A program made the translations under genes and the position numbers. DNA of 52,503 bases from Chloroflexota bacterium (GTDB taxonomy: Bacteria > Chloroflexota > UBA6077 > JACCZL01), in contig JADZEM010000130.1 of NCBI GenBank assembly GCA_020850535.1, positions 1 to 52,503 on the forward strand, in the 5' to 3' direction. Shown in pieces: positions 8,561-17,075 of the stretch; the stretch's first letter is position 1, and each line of letters begins with the position of its first letter. The notes beneath the pieces were generated by a model. That model did no database searches, was not told the DNA's origin, and saw only the letters and a list, made by a program, of their open reading frames with translations.

Positions 8561-9217
8561 CTACGTCGGCAGCTTGTCGCGGCTGCCGCGCGAGAGCTTG
8601 CGCTCGGTGCCGCTCAGCAGCCGCTGGATGTTGTCGCGGTGCGCCCAGAAGAGAAAGGCCGGCAGCGCCGTGCCGTAGAGCAGGTACGGCGTGGGTCCGT
8701 CGAAGAACAGGGCCTGGACGATCACGGTTGCACCCGAGACAGCCGTGCCAACCAGCGAGCCAAGCGACATGTAGCGCGTCAGGACGACCATCGCAACGCC
8801 GCAGACGAGAGCGATGGCGAACGCCTCAGGTGAGAGCACCAGCAGCCCGCCGCCGCCCGTCACGATGCCGCGCCCGCCCTTGAAGCCGAGCAGCGGCGAG
8901 AACGTGTGTCCGAGGACGGCGAATGCTGCCGCCATGACCTGTGCCCAGCTCACATCTCCCCAGGGACGGCCGCCGACCACCCACCCGACAATCAAGACCG
9001 CCAGCGTGCCCTTGAGAATATCGCCGAGGAGCACGACAATCGCCCAACGGATGCCCAACGTCCGCAGAGCGTTGGTCATGCCGATACGCTTGCTGCCAAC
9101 CTTTGTCAGATCGACGCCGAGGCACCGCCCCACGATGGCGCCTGTTGGGATCATTCCCAGGAGGTAACCGACGACGGCTCCGATGACCATCTGGAGCGCC
9201 ACGCCGTCCACGGACAT
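8561..9217 (-). CDS. plsY: PlsY-type acyl-phosphate:glycerol-3-phosphate acyltransferase
   Basis: 218 aa, a polytopic membrane protein of normal PlsY length with about five to six hydrophobic segments. It transfers an acyl group from acyl phosphate to glycerol 3-phosphate to make lysophosphatidate. Three family motifs are visible: motif 1 is divergent (GSKRIGMTNALRTLG instead of the usual GSGN-x-GATN), motif 2 is GHTFSPLLGFKGGRG, and motif 3 is HRDNIQRLLSGTE. ATG 9217 was chosen because the hydrophobic N-terminus follows directly. Much longer in-frame starts run through Arg/Ser-rich shadow of gpsA. It diverges from gpsA, whose product supplies its substrate. Confidence 0.9.
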   Translation of the reverse strand: MSVDGVALQMVIGAVVGYLLGMIPTGAIVGRCLGVDLTKVGSKRIGMTNALRTLGIRWAIVVLLGDILKGTLAVLIVGWVVGGRPWGDVSWAQVMAAAFAVLGHTFSPLLGFKGGRGIVTGGGGLLVLSPEAFAIALVCGVAMVVLTRYMSLGSLVGTAVSGATVIVQALFFDGPTPYLLYGTALPAFLFWAHRDNIQRLLSGTERKLSRGSRDKLPT

Positions 9218-9346
9218 ATCCAGGTCCCCTCGCGTTCCGCCGGCCGCCCCTGACGGAGCCAACCGGCCGGATTGATCCCGCTCCCCCCGACCGTCCGCCA
9301 TTATAACGATGGGGGCGGGCGCACCCCGGTGGCGTCTCGGCTTCGG

Positions 9347-9374
9347 AACGATGCGCGTATAACGATGCGCGTAT
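9347..9374 (+). repeat. 14-bp perfect tandem duplication in the plsY-gpsA intergenic region
   Basis: AACGATGCGCGTAT occurs twice head to tail (9347-9360 and 9361-9374), 36 nt upstream of the gpsA start. It probably arose by slippage. Whether it duplicates a regulatory box is unknown. Confidence 0.9.
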
Positions 9375-9410
9375 GCTGGGCACGGGCCAGGTATCCGGAG
9401 GGTGGAGCAG

Positions 9411-10427
9411 GTGGCGACGGTAGCAGTCCTCAACGCCGGCGGGTGGGGCACGGCGCTCGCCATCGTGCTGGCGCGCAACGGACACCGGGTCAGCCTCTGG
9501 GCGCGTCGGCCGGAGCAGGCCGCGCTGCTGGCTTCCAGCCGCCTGAACGAGACGTATCTCCCGGGCGTGCCGCTGCCGGACGGCATTTTGCCGACCGCCG
9601 ACCTGGCTGAGGCGGTGGCGGGCTGCGACGCCGCCGTGCTGGTCCCGATCTCGGCCGGGCTGCGGGAGCTTGCACATCGGCTCGGGCCGCTGCTGCCAGA
9701 CGCCGCCCAGGTCGTCCACGGTACGAAGGGGCTGGAGCGGGACAGCCTGCTGCGACTCTCCCAGGTGGTCGAGAGCGAGCTGCGGCCGGCCCACCGTGGC
9801 CGGGTCGCCGCGCTCTCCGGCCCCACCCACGCCGAGGAGGTCGGGCGCGGCATCCCGACGGCCGCCGTTGTCGCGTGCGCCGACCGTGCGGCTGCCGAGT
9901 CGCTCCAGGCCATCTTGACCAGCCAGGCATTCCGCATCTACACCAACACCGACGTCGTCGGGGTGGAGCTGTGCGGCGCGCTCAAGAATGTCGTGGCGCT
10001 GGCGACCGGCGTCGGGGACGGGCTGGGCGGCGGCGACAACGGCCGCGCGGCCCTGATGACGCGGAGCCTCGCCGAGATCGGGCGGCTGGTCGTGGCGGCG
10101 GGCGGGCGAGCGGAGACCGTGGCCGGCCTGGCCGGGGTGGGCGACCTCGTCGCCACCTGCACGAGCCGCCACAGCCGCAACCGCCGCGCCGGGGAGTCGA
10201 TCGGGAAGGGGATGCCGCTTGAGGCCGTACTGGCGCAATCAGCCCAGGTGGTGGAGGGTGTTCCGGCCACCCGGGCGGCCCTGGCCCTGGCCCGGCGCTA
10301 CGGCGTCAGCATGCCGATTGTCGAGCAGGCAAACGCCGTGTTGTTCGAGGGACGCGACCCGCGCGCCGCGATGGCCGAGCTGATGGCCCGAGATCCGACC
10401 GCCGAAGGCTGGGGTGGCGTACCATGA
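9411..10427 (+). CDS. gpsA: NAD(P)-dependent glycerol-3-phosphate dehydrogenase
   Basis: 338 aa. It reduces dihydroxyacetone phosphate to sn-glycerol 3-phosphate for phospholipid synthesis. The N-terminal Rossmann block reads LNAGGWGTALA, where most relatives have GAGSWGTALA, so the first Gly is Asn. The catalytic region GALKNVVALATG with its Lys, and GVGDLVATCTSRHSRN, are normal. GTG 9411 is preferred: GGAGG (9397-9401) ends 9 nt before it. A GTG at 9402 is also in frame. It diverges from plsY, forming a lipid-precursor pair. Confidence 0.92.
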   Translation: MATVAVLNAGGWGTALAIVLARNGHRVSLWARRPEQAALLASSRLNETYLPGVPLPDGILPTADLAEAVAGCDAAVLVPISAGLRELAHRLGPLLPDAAQVVHGTKGLERDSLLRLSQVVESELRPAHRGRVAALSGPTHAEEVGRGIPTAAVVACADRAAAESLQAILTSQAFRIYTNTDVVGVELCGALKNVVALATGVGDGLGGGDNGRAALMTRSLAEIGRLVVAAGGRAETVAGLAGVGDLVATCTSRHSRNRRAGESIGKGMPLEAVLAQSAQVVEGVPATRAALALARRYGVSMPIVEQANAVLFEGRDPRAAMAELMARDPTAEGWGGVP

Positions 10428-10539
10428 GGGCAGCATCGTCCACACTGACTGCCGAAACCGTTCACGCTGCAACGTTTGTACTGTGCCATCCGTTGGTACG
10501 CTTGTCGCATCTCGCGGCGAAGCTCGAGGAGCGCTACGG

Positions 10540-11259
10540 GTGACGAGCCAGCACCTCTCAAGAACGAACGAGCCGGAACGGGTCGCTCGCGCGCTCCGTG
10601 ACGTCCCCCTGTTCGCCACCGTGCCGGAGCCGTACTTCGGCGAGATCGCGGCGCGCATTCGGCTGCGCCACTACAGCAGCGGCGAGGCAATCTTTCACCA
10701 GCATGACATCGGCGAGGGGCTGTATCTGGTCGCACGGGGGGCGGTGCGCCTCTTCCTCCGCTCGGAGGACGGCCAGGAGCTGACCATCGCCCGCTTCGAG
10801 CCGGGCGAGTTCTTCGGTGAGCTGGCCGCCATCGACCAGGAGCCGCGCTCAGCCACCGCCGTCGCCGGCGAGCCGACCGATCTGCTGGTGCTGCACCGTG
10901 GCGACTTCCTCTCGTATCTCCGGGCGCGGCCAGAAGCGGCGGTCTTCTGCCTGCGGGTGCTGGCGCGGCGACTGCGCCAGGCCGATGCACAGCTTGGCGA
11001 TGCCACCTTCCTGACCCTGCCCGCGCGGCTCGCCAAGACGCTGGTTGACCTCGGACGTACCTACGGCCAGCAGCTGCCAGACGGCGCGGTGCGGGTCACC
11101 CTGCGCCTCACCCAGTCCGAGCTGGCGTCGATGGTTGGCGGCTCCCGGCCCACAGTCAATCAACTGCTGCAACGTTTCCGTCGTCTCGGCTGGATCGATA
11201 TCGATGGCCGCACGCTCATTTTGCGTCAAGAGGAACGACTCCGGCGCCTCGCTGACTAG
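10540..11259 (+). CDS. Crp/Fnr-family transcriptional regulator
   Basis: 239 aa from GTG 10540, with GAGGAG 8 nt upstream. An N-terminal cyclic-nucleotide-binding fold (about residues 20-130) contains GEGLYLVARGAVRLF and the phosphate-cassette-like GEFFGELAAIDQEPRSATA. The latter has the Glu and Arg-Ser residues that bind cyclic nucleotide in Crp, so nucleotide binding is plausible. The C-terminal helix-turn-helix is LTQSELASMVGGSRPTV. No Cys cluster is seen, so it is not an Fnr-type oxygen sensor. An in-frame start at 10414 would overlap the end of gpsA and adds unconserved residues. Targets are unknown. Confidence 0.92.
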   Translation: MTSQHLSRTNEPERVARALRDVPLFATVPEPYFGEIAARIRLRHYSSGEAIFHQHDIGEGLYLVARGAVRLFLRSEDGQELTIARFEPGEFFGELAAIDQEPRSATAVAGEPTDLLVLHRGDFLSYLRARPEAAVFCLRVLARRLRQADAQLGDATFLTLPARLAKTLVDLGRTYGQQLPDGAVRVTLRLTQSELASMVGGSRPTVNQLLQRFRRLGWIDIDGRTLILRQEERLRRLAD

Positions 11260-11311
11260 CACGTCGCGCATCACCGCACGCAAAGCATTCAGACCGGGCG
11301 AAAGCACCGGC

Positions 11312-11320
11312 TGCTACAAT
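11312..11320 (+). promoter_or_regulatory. Candidate extended -10 promoter for the NYN gene
   Basis: TGCTACAAT fits an extended -10 (TGn plus TACAAT) 29 nt before the ATG at 11350. No good -35 box is seen at 17 nt, which extended -10 promoters can do without. Confidence 0.4.
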
Positions 11321-11349
11321 TCCAGCCGTAACGCTGATGAGGGCAGGCT

Positions 11350-12264
11350 ATGAACGAAGTCGCCGCATTTGTCGACCTGGAGAACATCCGCTATTCGATG
11401 CTTAACCGGTGGCATCAGGAGCCGGATCCTCTCGCATGGCGCGATAAGGCGCGGGCGTATGGGCTGATCGGCATTGCGCGGGCCTACGCTGACTACGAGC
11501 AGCATCCGCCCCAGCTTCGTCAGCGGCTCAACGTCGCAGGCTTCGAGGCCGAGCACTACCCGGTCAAGCGCTATCGCGACCGAGACGGCACCGAGCGCAT
11601 CCGCAGCATCGCGGACTTGCACATGGTCATCGACATTGTCGATACCGCCCTCGGCCGCCCGAACATCGACACGTTTCTCTTCTTCACCGGCGATGGCGAC
11701 TTTATCCGCGTCGTGGCGATGCTGCGGAATCGACTTGGCAAGCGGGTCGTCATCTGCGGTGTGCCCGAGACGACCAGCCGCGACCTCGTCATCGCGGCCG
11801 GCGAGGAAGACCCGCTCGAAGTCTCCGAAGTCGTCTCCTCGCCGGAGGTTGACGCTGCGCTGATCGCGCGGATCGAGGAGTACGAGCGCAGCCTGTACGG
11901 CGGCTTCCTGCCTACGCAGGGCAACCTCATCGCGTGGCTCAAGCAGCGGCTGGAGGTTGGCCTCCTCCCGAGCGAGCAGATCGACGGCAAGATCCTCGAG
12001 TTCATCCGGCAGGGCATCCTCTACAAGCAGCTTGAGACCAGCTCGCGCGGCAAGACGCTGACCACCACGCGGTTGCGGCGCGACCATCCCATCGTCGAGC
12101 GGATCATCGGCAAAATGCTGCTCGAACCGGGCGGCGAGCCGATGGCGCCCGAGGACGATGACGATGACCTTGACGACGAGGATGACGTGCCCGGACTGGC
12201 GTTCGAGCGGCCGATGCCGCGCGTCCTCGGGGCGCACCCCTGGCCGCCAGACCTGCGCGACTGA
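11350..12264 (+). CDS. NYN-domain (LabA/DUF88-like) PIN-fold protein
   Basis: 304 aa. The N-terminal part (about residues 1-155) is a NYN domain, a PIN-like ribonuclease fold: FVDLENIR carries the first Asp, SIADLHMVIDI the second acidic cluster, and FFTGDGDFIRVV the third. These residues coordinate metal in PIN nucleases, so RNA cleavage is plausible but unproven. A C-terminal part (about 175-260) looks like a winged-helix or OST-HTH-type RNA-binding module (LPTQGNLIAWLKQRL...ILEFIRQGIL). It ends with a very acidic tail (DDDDDLDDEDD). GAGGGCAGG lies just upstream of the ATG. Transcribed alone, between a Crp-type regulator and a repeat copy. Confidence 0.88.
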   Translation: MNEVAAFVDLENIRYSMLNRWHQEPDPLAWRDKARAYGLIGIARAYADYEQHPPQLRQRLNVAGFEAEHYPVKRYRDRDGTERIRSIADLHMVIDIVDTALGRPNIDTFLFFTGDGDFIRVVAMLRNRLGKRVVICGVPETTSRDLVIAAGEEDPLEVSEVVSSPEVDAALIARIEEYERSLYGGFLPTQGNLIAWLKQRLEVGLLPSEQIDGKILEFIRQGILYKQLETSSRGKTLTTTRLRRDHPIVERIIGKMLLEPGGEPMAPEDDDDDLDDEDDVPGLAFERPMPRVLGAHPWPPDLRD

Positions 12265-12290
12265 CCGTCTCCGGCTGACCTCCGCGTCGG

Positions 12291-12507
12291 CAGGGCGATT
12301 GCCTGTTCATTGGTGTCCCCGGAGCATCATGGAACGGGCGGTCGGGGACTGAAGTCCCCGCCTACAGTCACACCGTCGCTGCGCGACGGACGCCGGGAAC
12401 GGCAGGCACTGGTGCGACTGGCGCGTCGCGCAGCGACTGCATGCGTGTAGGCGGGGCTTTCAAGCCCCGACGCGGCGGCACGACGACATCAACATGCGAT
12501 CGCCCTG
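12291..12507 (+). repeat. Full-length palindromic repeat, copy 2
   Basis: 217 bp and the cleanest copy: it opens with CAGGGCGATTGCCTGTT and closes with AACATGCGATCGCCCTG, which are near-perfect terminal inverted repeats. The internal arms match copy 1, except that TGCAGGATC in the right arm reads TGCATGCGT. It lies 27 bp after the stop of the NYN gene. Confidence 0.93.
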
Positions 12508-12595
12508 TCCGCGTCGGCCACGATGTTGCCGCCGACGCCAGCCGGCGGCTACACTTGCAGGGCATCGGAGCCGTGGAAACACGGTGCCGGCTCAT

Positions 12596-12672
12596 GGTGG
12601 GCGTAGCGTAGCGGTTAACGCGCCAGGTTGTGGCCCTGGAGATCGAGGGTTCGAATCCCTTCGCTCACCCCA
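12596..12672 (+). tRNA. tRNA-His (anticodon GTG)
   Basis: A full cloverleaf can be drawn. Acceptor GTGGGCG pairs with CGCTCAC. The anticodon stem CCAGG/CCTGG holds the loop TTGTGGC, so the anticodon is GTG. The T arm is GAGGGTTCGAATCCCTT. An extra G at 12596 can pair with discriminator C 12669, the identity element of tRNA-His. CCA (12670-12672) is encoded. Confidence 0.96.
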
Positions 12673-12709
12673 AGCAGCCATTGCTGCTCCCACTCGGTGT
12701 ACTGCTCAC

Positions 12710-12786
12710 GCGCCCGTAGCTCAGTGGACTAGAGCACGTGGCTTCGGACCACGGGGTCGGGGGTTCGAATCCCTCCGGGCGTGCCA
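12710..12786 (+). tRNA. tRNA-Arg (anticodon TCG)
   Basis: Acceptor GCGCCCG pairs with CGGGCGT. The anticodon stem CGTGG/CCACG holds the loop CTTCGGA, so the anticodon is TCG, reading CGA. The T arm is GGGGGTTCGAATCCCTC. CCA is encoded at 12784-12786. It lies 37 nt after tRNA-His and is probably co-transcribed. Confidence 0.96.
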
Positions 12787-12795
12787 CCAGCCTCT

Positions 12796-12839
12796 CGGCG
12801 CTCGCCATTCGTCAAGCCTGACGAGGCGAGCGCCGTTTG
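12796..12839 (+). terminator. Rho-independent-type terminator after the tRNA pair
   Basis: An 11-bp stem (CGGCGCTCGCC and GGCGAGCGCCG) enclosing a second small hairpin (CGTCA-AGCC-TGACG), followed by TTTGCGTT. It starts 9 nt after the tRNA-Arg CCA. Confidence 0.75.
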
Positions 12840-13105
12840 CGTTCTGCCCCGTGGCCAGATGTCATCCTGCCGACAGTTCGGCCAGCGCCCGCCGAAAATG
12901 ACGACCGGCCCAGAACCGCCGGCCGTAGTCAGAGTAGGTGCGCGCACACCACCGAGAAACGGCGCCAGCGTCCTCGCCACCCGAGCGCCGTCGTCCCGAT
13001 CAGGCGACGGCGTCGGAGTAGCGGCGGAGACCACCGGCGAGACCAACAAGTGAACGGTCAGGGCATCGCGCCCGAGCCGCACAGACGAAAGCACGGAGCA
13101 ACACG

Positions 13106-13210
13106 ATGACCCGCGAACTGCACGACGACACCTTCATCACCCTCGAGCCTGAGACCGACCTCGACGGCGATCAGCTCTCCAACCAGTCGATCAACGATCC
13201 GGACGACTAG
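13106..13210 (+). CDS. Acidic 34-aa micro-protein with C-terminal NDPDD (twin 1)
   Basis: Encodes 34 residues starting MTRELHDDTFITLEPE and ending DQLSNQSINDPDD. GGAG at 13095-13098 is 7 nt before the ATG, a good ribosome site. A second small gene 181 nt downstream ends in the same pattern, LSNQ-x2-NDPDD, directly before its stop. In the shared LSNQ block three of four codons differ only at the third base, as expected if the peptide rather than the DNA is conserved. There is no Cys, no signal peptide and no membrane segment; the peptide is strongly acidic. A hairpin (13225-13247) follows. The function is unknown: a signalling peptide, a protein-interaction tag or a modified-peptide precursor are all possible, but no modifying enzyme is nearby. 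Confidence 0.7.
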   Translation: MTRELHDDTFITLEPETDLDGDQLSNQSINDPDD

Positions 13211-13224
13211 GCCGCCAGCAGGCC

Positions 13225-13247
13225 TGTCGGGTGTGTCAGCCCCGACA
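13225..13247 (+). terminator. Hairpin after micro-protein gene 1
   Basis: TGTCGGG and CCCGACA form a 7-bp stem with a 9-nt loop, 14 nt after the stop codon. No T tract follows, so it may be a weak terminator or an RNA-stabilising element. Confidence 0.35.
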
Positions 13248-13288
13248 TCCGGGCCGTTCGGATGCTGACAGAGCGGCGCTTCAGGGGG

Positions 13289-13298
13289 TGGTACAGTG
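13289..13298 (+). promoter_or_regulatory. Candidate extended -10 box upstream of micro-protein gene 2
   Basis: TGGTACAGTG, an extended -10-like sequence. The identical 10-mer occurs upstream of the PP2C gene at 22501-22510. No matching -35 at normal spacing. Confidence 0.3.
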
Positions 13299-13391
13299 TC
13301 GATGTGGCGAGGACGCCAGCCCGCGCAGGGCGAGCTTTCCGCCACTGACACTGACCGAAACGCATGACAACACTTCTGGGGGAGGATGGAC

Positions 13392-13475
13392 ATGTACGAA
13401 GACAGCTACGTCGACGAGGGCGGCGACATCAGCGAGGATCTGTCGAACCAACCGGAGAACGATCCGGACGACTAG
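13392..13475 (+). CDS. Acidic 27-aa micro-protein with C-terminal NDPDD (twin 2)
   Basis: Encodes 27 residues, MYEDSYVDEGG...SEDLSNQPENDPDD. The purine-rich GGGGGAGG (13378-13385) is 6 nt before ATG 13392, an excellent ribosome site; an in-frame ATG at 13386 abuts it and is unlikely to be used. The last eleven residues share nine positions with the peptide at 13106. The upstream halves are both acidic but not alignable residue by residue. The gene is followed by two hairpins, at 13484-13501 and 13528-13563. No family is recognised. Confidence 0.7.
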   Translation: MYEDSYVDEGGDISEDLSNQPENDPDD

Positions 13476-13483
13476 ATCCGCCG

Positions 13484-13563
13484 GGCCGGCCACCGCCGGC
13501 CTGGCACCCAGATTCTCAAGACATCGACACAAGGCCCGGGGGCTGTCCCTCCCGGGCTTTGTG
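13484..13563 (+). terminator. Double hairpin terminator after micro-protein gene 2
   Basis: First hairpin GGCCGGC-CACC-GCCGGCC (13484-13501). The second is larger: CACAAGGCCCGGG (13528-13540) pairs with CCCGGGCTTTGTG (13551-13563) with one G-T pair and a 10-nt loop. The second resembles a terminator with the T-run inside the descending arm. It ends about 176 bp before the next gene. Confidence 0.65.
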
Positions 13564-13739
13564 CTGTCCGGCGGCCGGGCCGGAGCGCACAAGCTCGGCA
13601 GATGCACCCGGCCCCGCCGAAAATCGTCCCTCGGCATGAACCCTGCAACCGCACCTCTCCAGCATCCCCGCTCGAACCCCTCGAACCCGAGGACCGCACG
13701 CGCGCATGAGGGGATTCGAGCGCTGTTGGAGGTTCACAG

Positions 13740-15377
13740 ATGCCACCGCAGAATCAGCGAACGTCGACGGGGCGCGGGACGAGCAACGCCCGCGCCAGCG
13801 TCCGGCAGATCGAGAAAGGCTGGTCCGTGCACGACGTCGTCGAGCGGGCCATCGGCAACGTCACGGACGTGGACACCGCCCGTGAGATGCTGGTGATCGA
13901 CGGGCGGCCGGCCGGCTTCAACGCCTTCGAGGTGCCGTTTGCGTTGATCGCGCGGACGGAAGGCAACGATGTCTTCCTGTCCCAGATGCTTGACGCGCAG
14001 GCCTCGGCGAACGACGACGTCCCCCACTTCGTCGAGCCGCCACGCACCACGAGCACGACGCCAGCCCACACGAGCACGTCATCGCCCCTGTCGACGCCGG
14101 CCACACCGTCCACCGTCCCGACGACGTCATCCGCCGACCCGACGAGGCCATCCGTGGGCGCGACCACTGTGGGCGCGACCACTGTGGGCGCGACCACTGT
14201 GGGCGCGACCACTGTGGGCGCGACCATGGCAGGCGTGGGGCCGACCGCGTCTTCAGTCGGCTCGGCGACCTCGGCCTCGGACGTCTCAAGCTCGACCGCC
14301 GACGCCGCCCGGCCACGCGCGACAACCATTCCACACGCCGCGACGGCCCCGACCGATCCACGCATCACGCCGATGTATCCGGACGAGTACCACGAGCCGG
14401 AGAGTCGCTGGACCGCCACCACGATGACGCTCAGCGGACTGGCCGTCGGCGGGCTGGCGGCAGCCGCCTATCTGCTGCGGCAGAAGCTGCGCCGCAAGTC
14501 GCGGATGGAGCGCTTCGCGGACGCCGCCAACGCCTGGGCAGGCGTCGCCGCCGACTTCGCACGGGATCGGAACCCTGCCTGGTGGGGCGGCCTCGCGGCG
14601 ACGGTCGTGCCGCTGGCGGCCTATTACGCGTGGCCCGAGAAGGAGACGCCAACACGGTCGGTCCGGCAGGCAGCAACGGCGTCAGAGCAGTTGGCCGACA
14701 TGCTGGATCGCGGCCTCACGGATCTCGCGACGTGGCTGCCGATGGCGGGCGCGGCGACATCCGACTCCGTGAGCACCGGCATGCGGCGGCTCCAGGACTC
14801 CGTGACGCAGATGGAGATGCCCGAGAACTGGAACCGGCCGTCGCAGTGGTCCGTGCCAACCGAGGCGGCGCTCTCCGGGGCGCTGATCGCCGTCAGCGGG
14901 CTGGCGATCTATCTCGCGCGGCGAGGGGCACACACGGCACGGTCGGCCCGCATCGCCGACGTGATGACGCGCCGCCCGCGCACCATCCACCCGAACGCCA
15001 CGGTGGCGGACGCTGCCGCCCTGATGCGCCAGCTCGACGTGGGCGGACTGCCCGTCTGCGACGGCTCGCGCCTGATCGGCATGGTCACCGACCGCGATAT
15101 CGCGATTCGCTCGGCGGCGGACGGGCACGACCCGCACCTGACGCCGGTCCGCGACATTATGTCCAGCGGCGTGGCCTGGGCCACCGAGGATGACCCGGTG
15201 GAGGAGGCCGCCCGGATCATGCGCGAGCATCGCATCCGGCGGCTGCCGATCGTGGACGAGCGGCACAGCCTCGTCGGCGTCGTCTCGCTGGGCGATCTGG
15301 CCGTGGATGTGAACGACCGCGACCTGTCGGGCAAGGCGCTGGAGGAGATCTCCGCGCCGTCGAAGCCGGAACGCTAG
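13740..15377 (+). CDS. Membrane protein with tandem CBS domains
   Basis: 545 aa. Residues about 1-95 form a small N-terminal domain (IEKGWSVHDVVERAIGNVTDVDTAREMLVIDGRPAGFNAFEVP) that looks like a PRC-barrel or stress-type adaptor; I cannot assign it firmly. Then come a Ser/Thr/Pro-rich linker with five VGAT[TM] repeats, hydrophobic segments at about 226-245, 281-297 and 376-396, and a C-terminal CBS pair (about 405-520) with VMTRRPRTI, MVTDRDIAIR and HRIRRLPIVDE. CBS pairs sense adenosyl nucleotides, so the protein may couple energy state to a membrane process. It follows the micro-protein genes by 264 bp and has no operon partner. Confidence 0.8.
   Translation: MPPQNQRTSTGRGTSNARASVRQIEKGWSVHDVVERAIGNVTDVDTAREMLVIDGRPAGFNAFEVPFALIARTEGNDVFLSQMLDAQASANDDVPHFVEPPRTTSTTPAHTSTSSPLSTPATPSTVPTTSSADPTRPSVGATTVGATTVGATTVGATTVGATMAGVGPTASSVGSATSASDVSSSTADAARPRATTIPHAATAPTDPRITPMYPDEYHEPESRWTATTMTLSGLAVGGLAAAAYLLRQKLRRKSRMERFADAANAWAGVAADFARDRNPAWWGGLAATVVPLAAYYAWPEKETPTRSVRQAATASEQLADMLDRGLTDLATWLPMAGAATSDSVSTGMRRLQDSVTQMEMPENWNRPSQWSVPTEAALSGALIAVSGLAIYLARRGAHTARSARIADVMTRRPRTIHPNATVADAAALMRQLDVGGLPVCDGSRLIGMVTDRDIAIRSAADGHDPHLTPVRDIMSSGVAWATEDDPVEEAARIMREHRIRRLPIVDERHSLVGVVSLGDLAVDVNDRDLSGKALEEISAPSKPER
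14154..14226 (+). repeat. 15-bp tandem repeat inside the CBS gene
   Basis: GTGGGCGCGACCACT occurs four times without change (14154-14213) and a fifth time as GTGGGCGCGACCA. It is in frame and gives VGATT repeats in the linker, so copy-number change would not shift the frame. Confidence 0.95.
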
Positions 15378-15401
15378 CAGCTACAGGTCAGACGGGACAG
15401 G

Positions 15402-15460
15402 CAGGGCGATTGCATGGTCGTTGATGTTCCCGCAACACTACGAAACGCGGAGTCGCCCTG
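15402..15460 (+). repeat. Short (59-bp) relative of the palindromic repeat, relic A
   Basis: Begins CAGGGCGATTGCATGGT and ends AGTCGCCCTG; the outer 8 bp (CAGGGCGA and TCGCCCTG) are perfect inverted repeats. Its interior (GTTCCCGCAACACTACG) aligns with the left flank of the full-length copies (GTCCCCGAAGCATCATG), but the palindromic core is absent. It lies between the convergent CBS and fumC genes. Confidence 0.75.
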
Positions 15461-15511
15461 GGGATGGGGTACAGCGGCAGGTCGTCCACCCCTGCACCCC
15501 GTCCCCTCGAA

Positions 15512-16939
<1,428 letters not shown>

Positions 16940-17075
16940 CACGATTCCTCCCGTACTAGCTGCCCCTCGCGCAACGGCATCCGCGGCCCATTGCACGGGG
17001 ATCGTTCGCTCATCAGGTATGGAAGGAGTGTAGCGCGGAACGGGCGTGCCTCACCCGTCCCGCTGCACGATGGCC

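Noticed and set aside
12781-13053. 90-aa ORF directly after tRNA-Arg
   Set aside because: It begins inside the tRNA 3' end and runs through the terminator; no ribosome site and no domain.
12729-13094. Minus-strand ORF of 121 aa ending in GGIRTPDPVVRSHVL
   Set aside because: That ending is the translation of antisense tRNA sequence (here tRNA-Arg), a classic false gene. It also crosses the terminator.
13231-13896. 221-aa plus-strand ORF overlapping micro-protein gene 2 and the CBS gene
   Set aside because: Runs through hairpins and the start of the CBS gene in another frame; Arg/Pro-rich without pattern.
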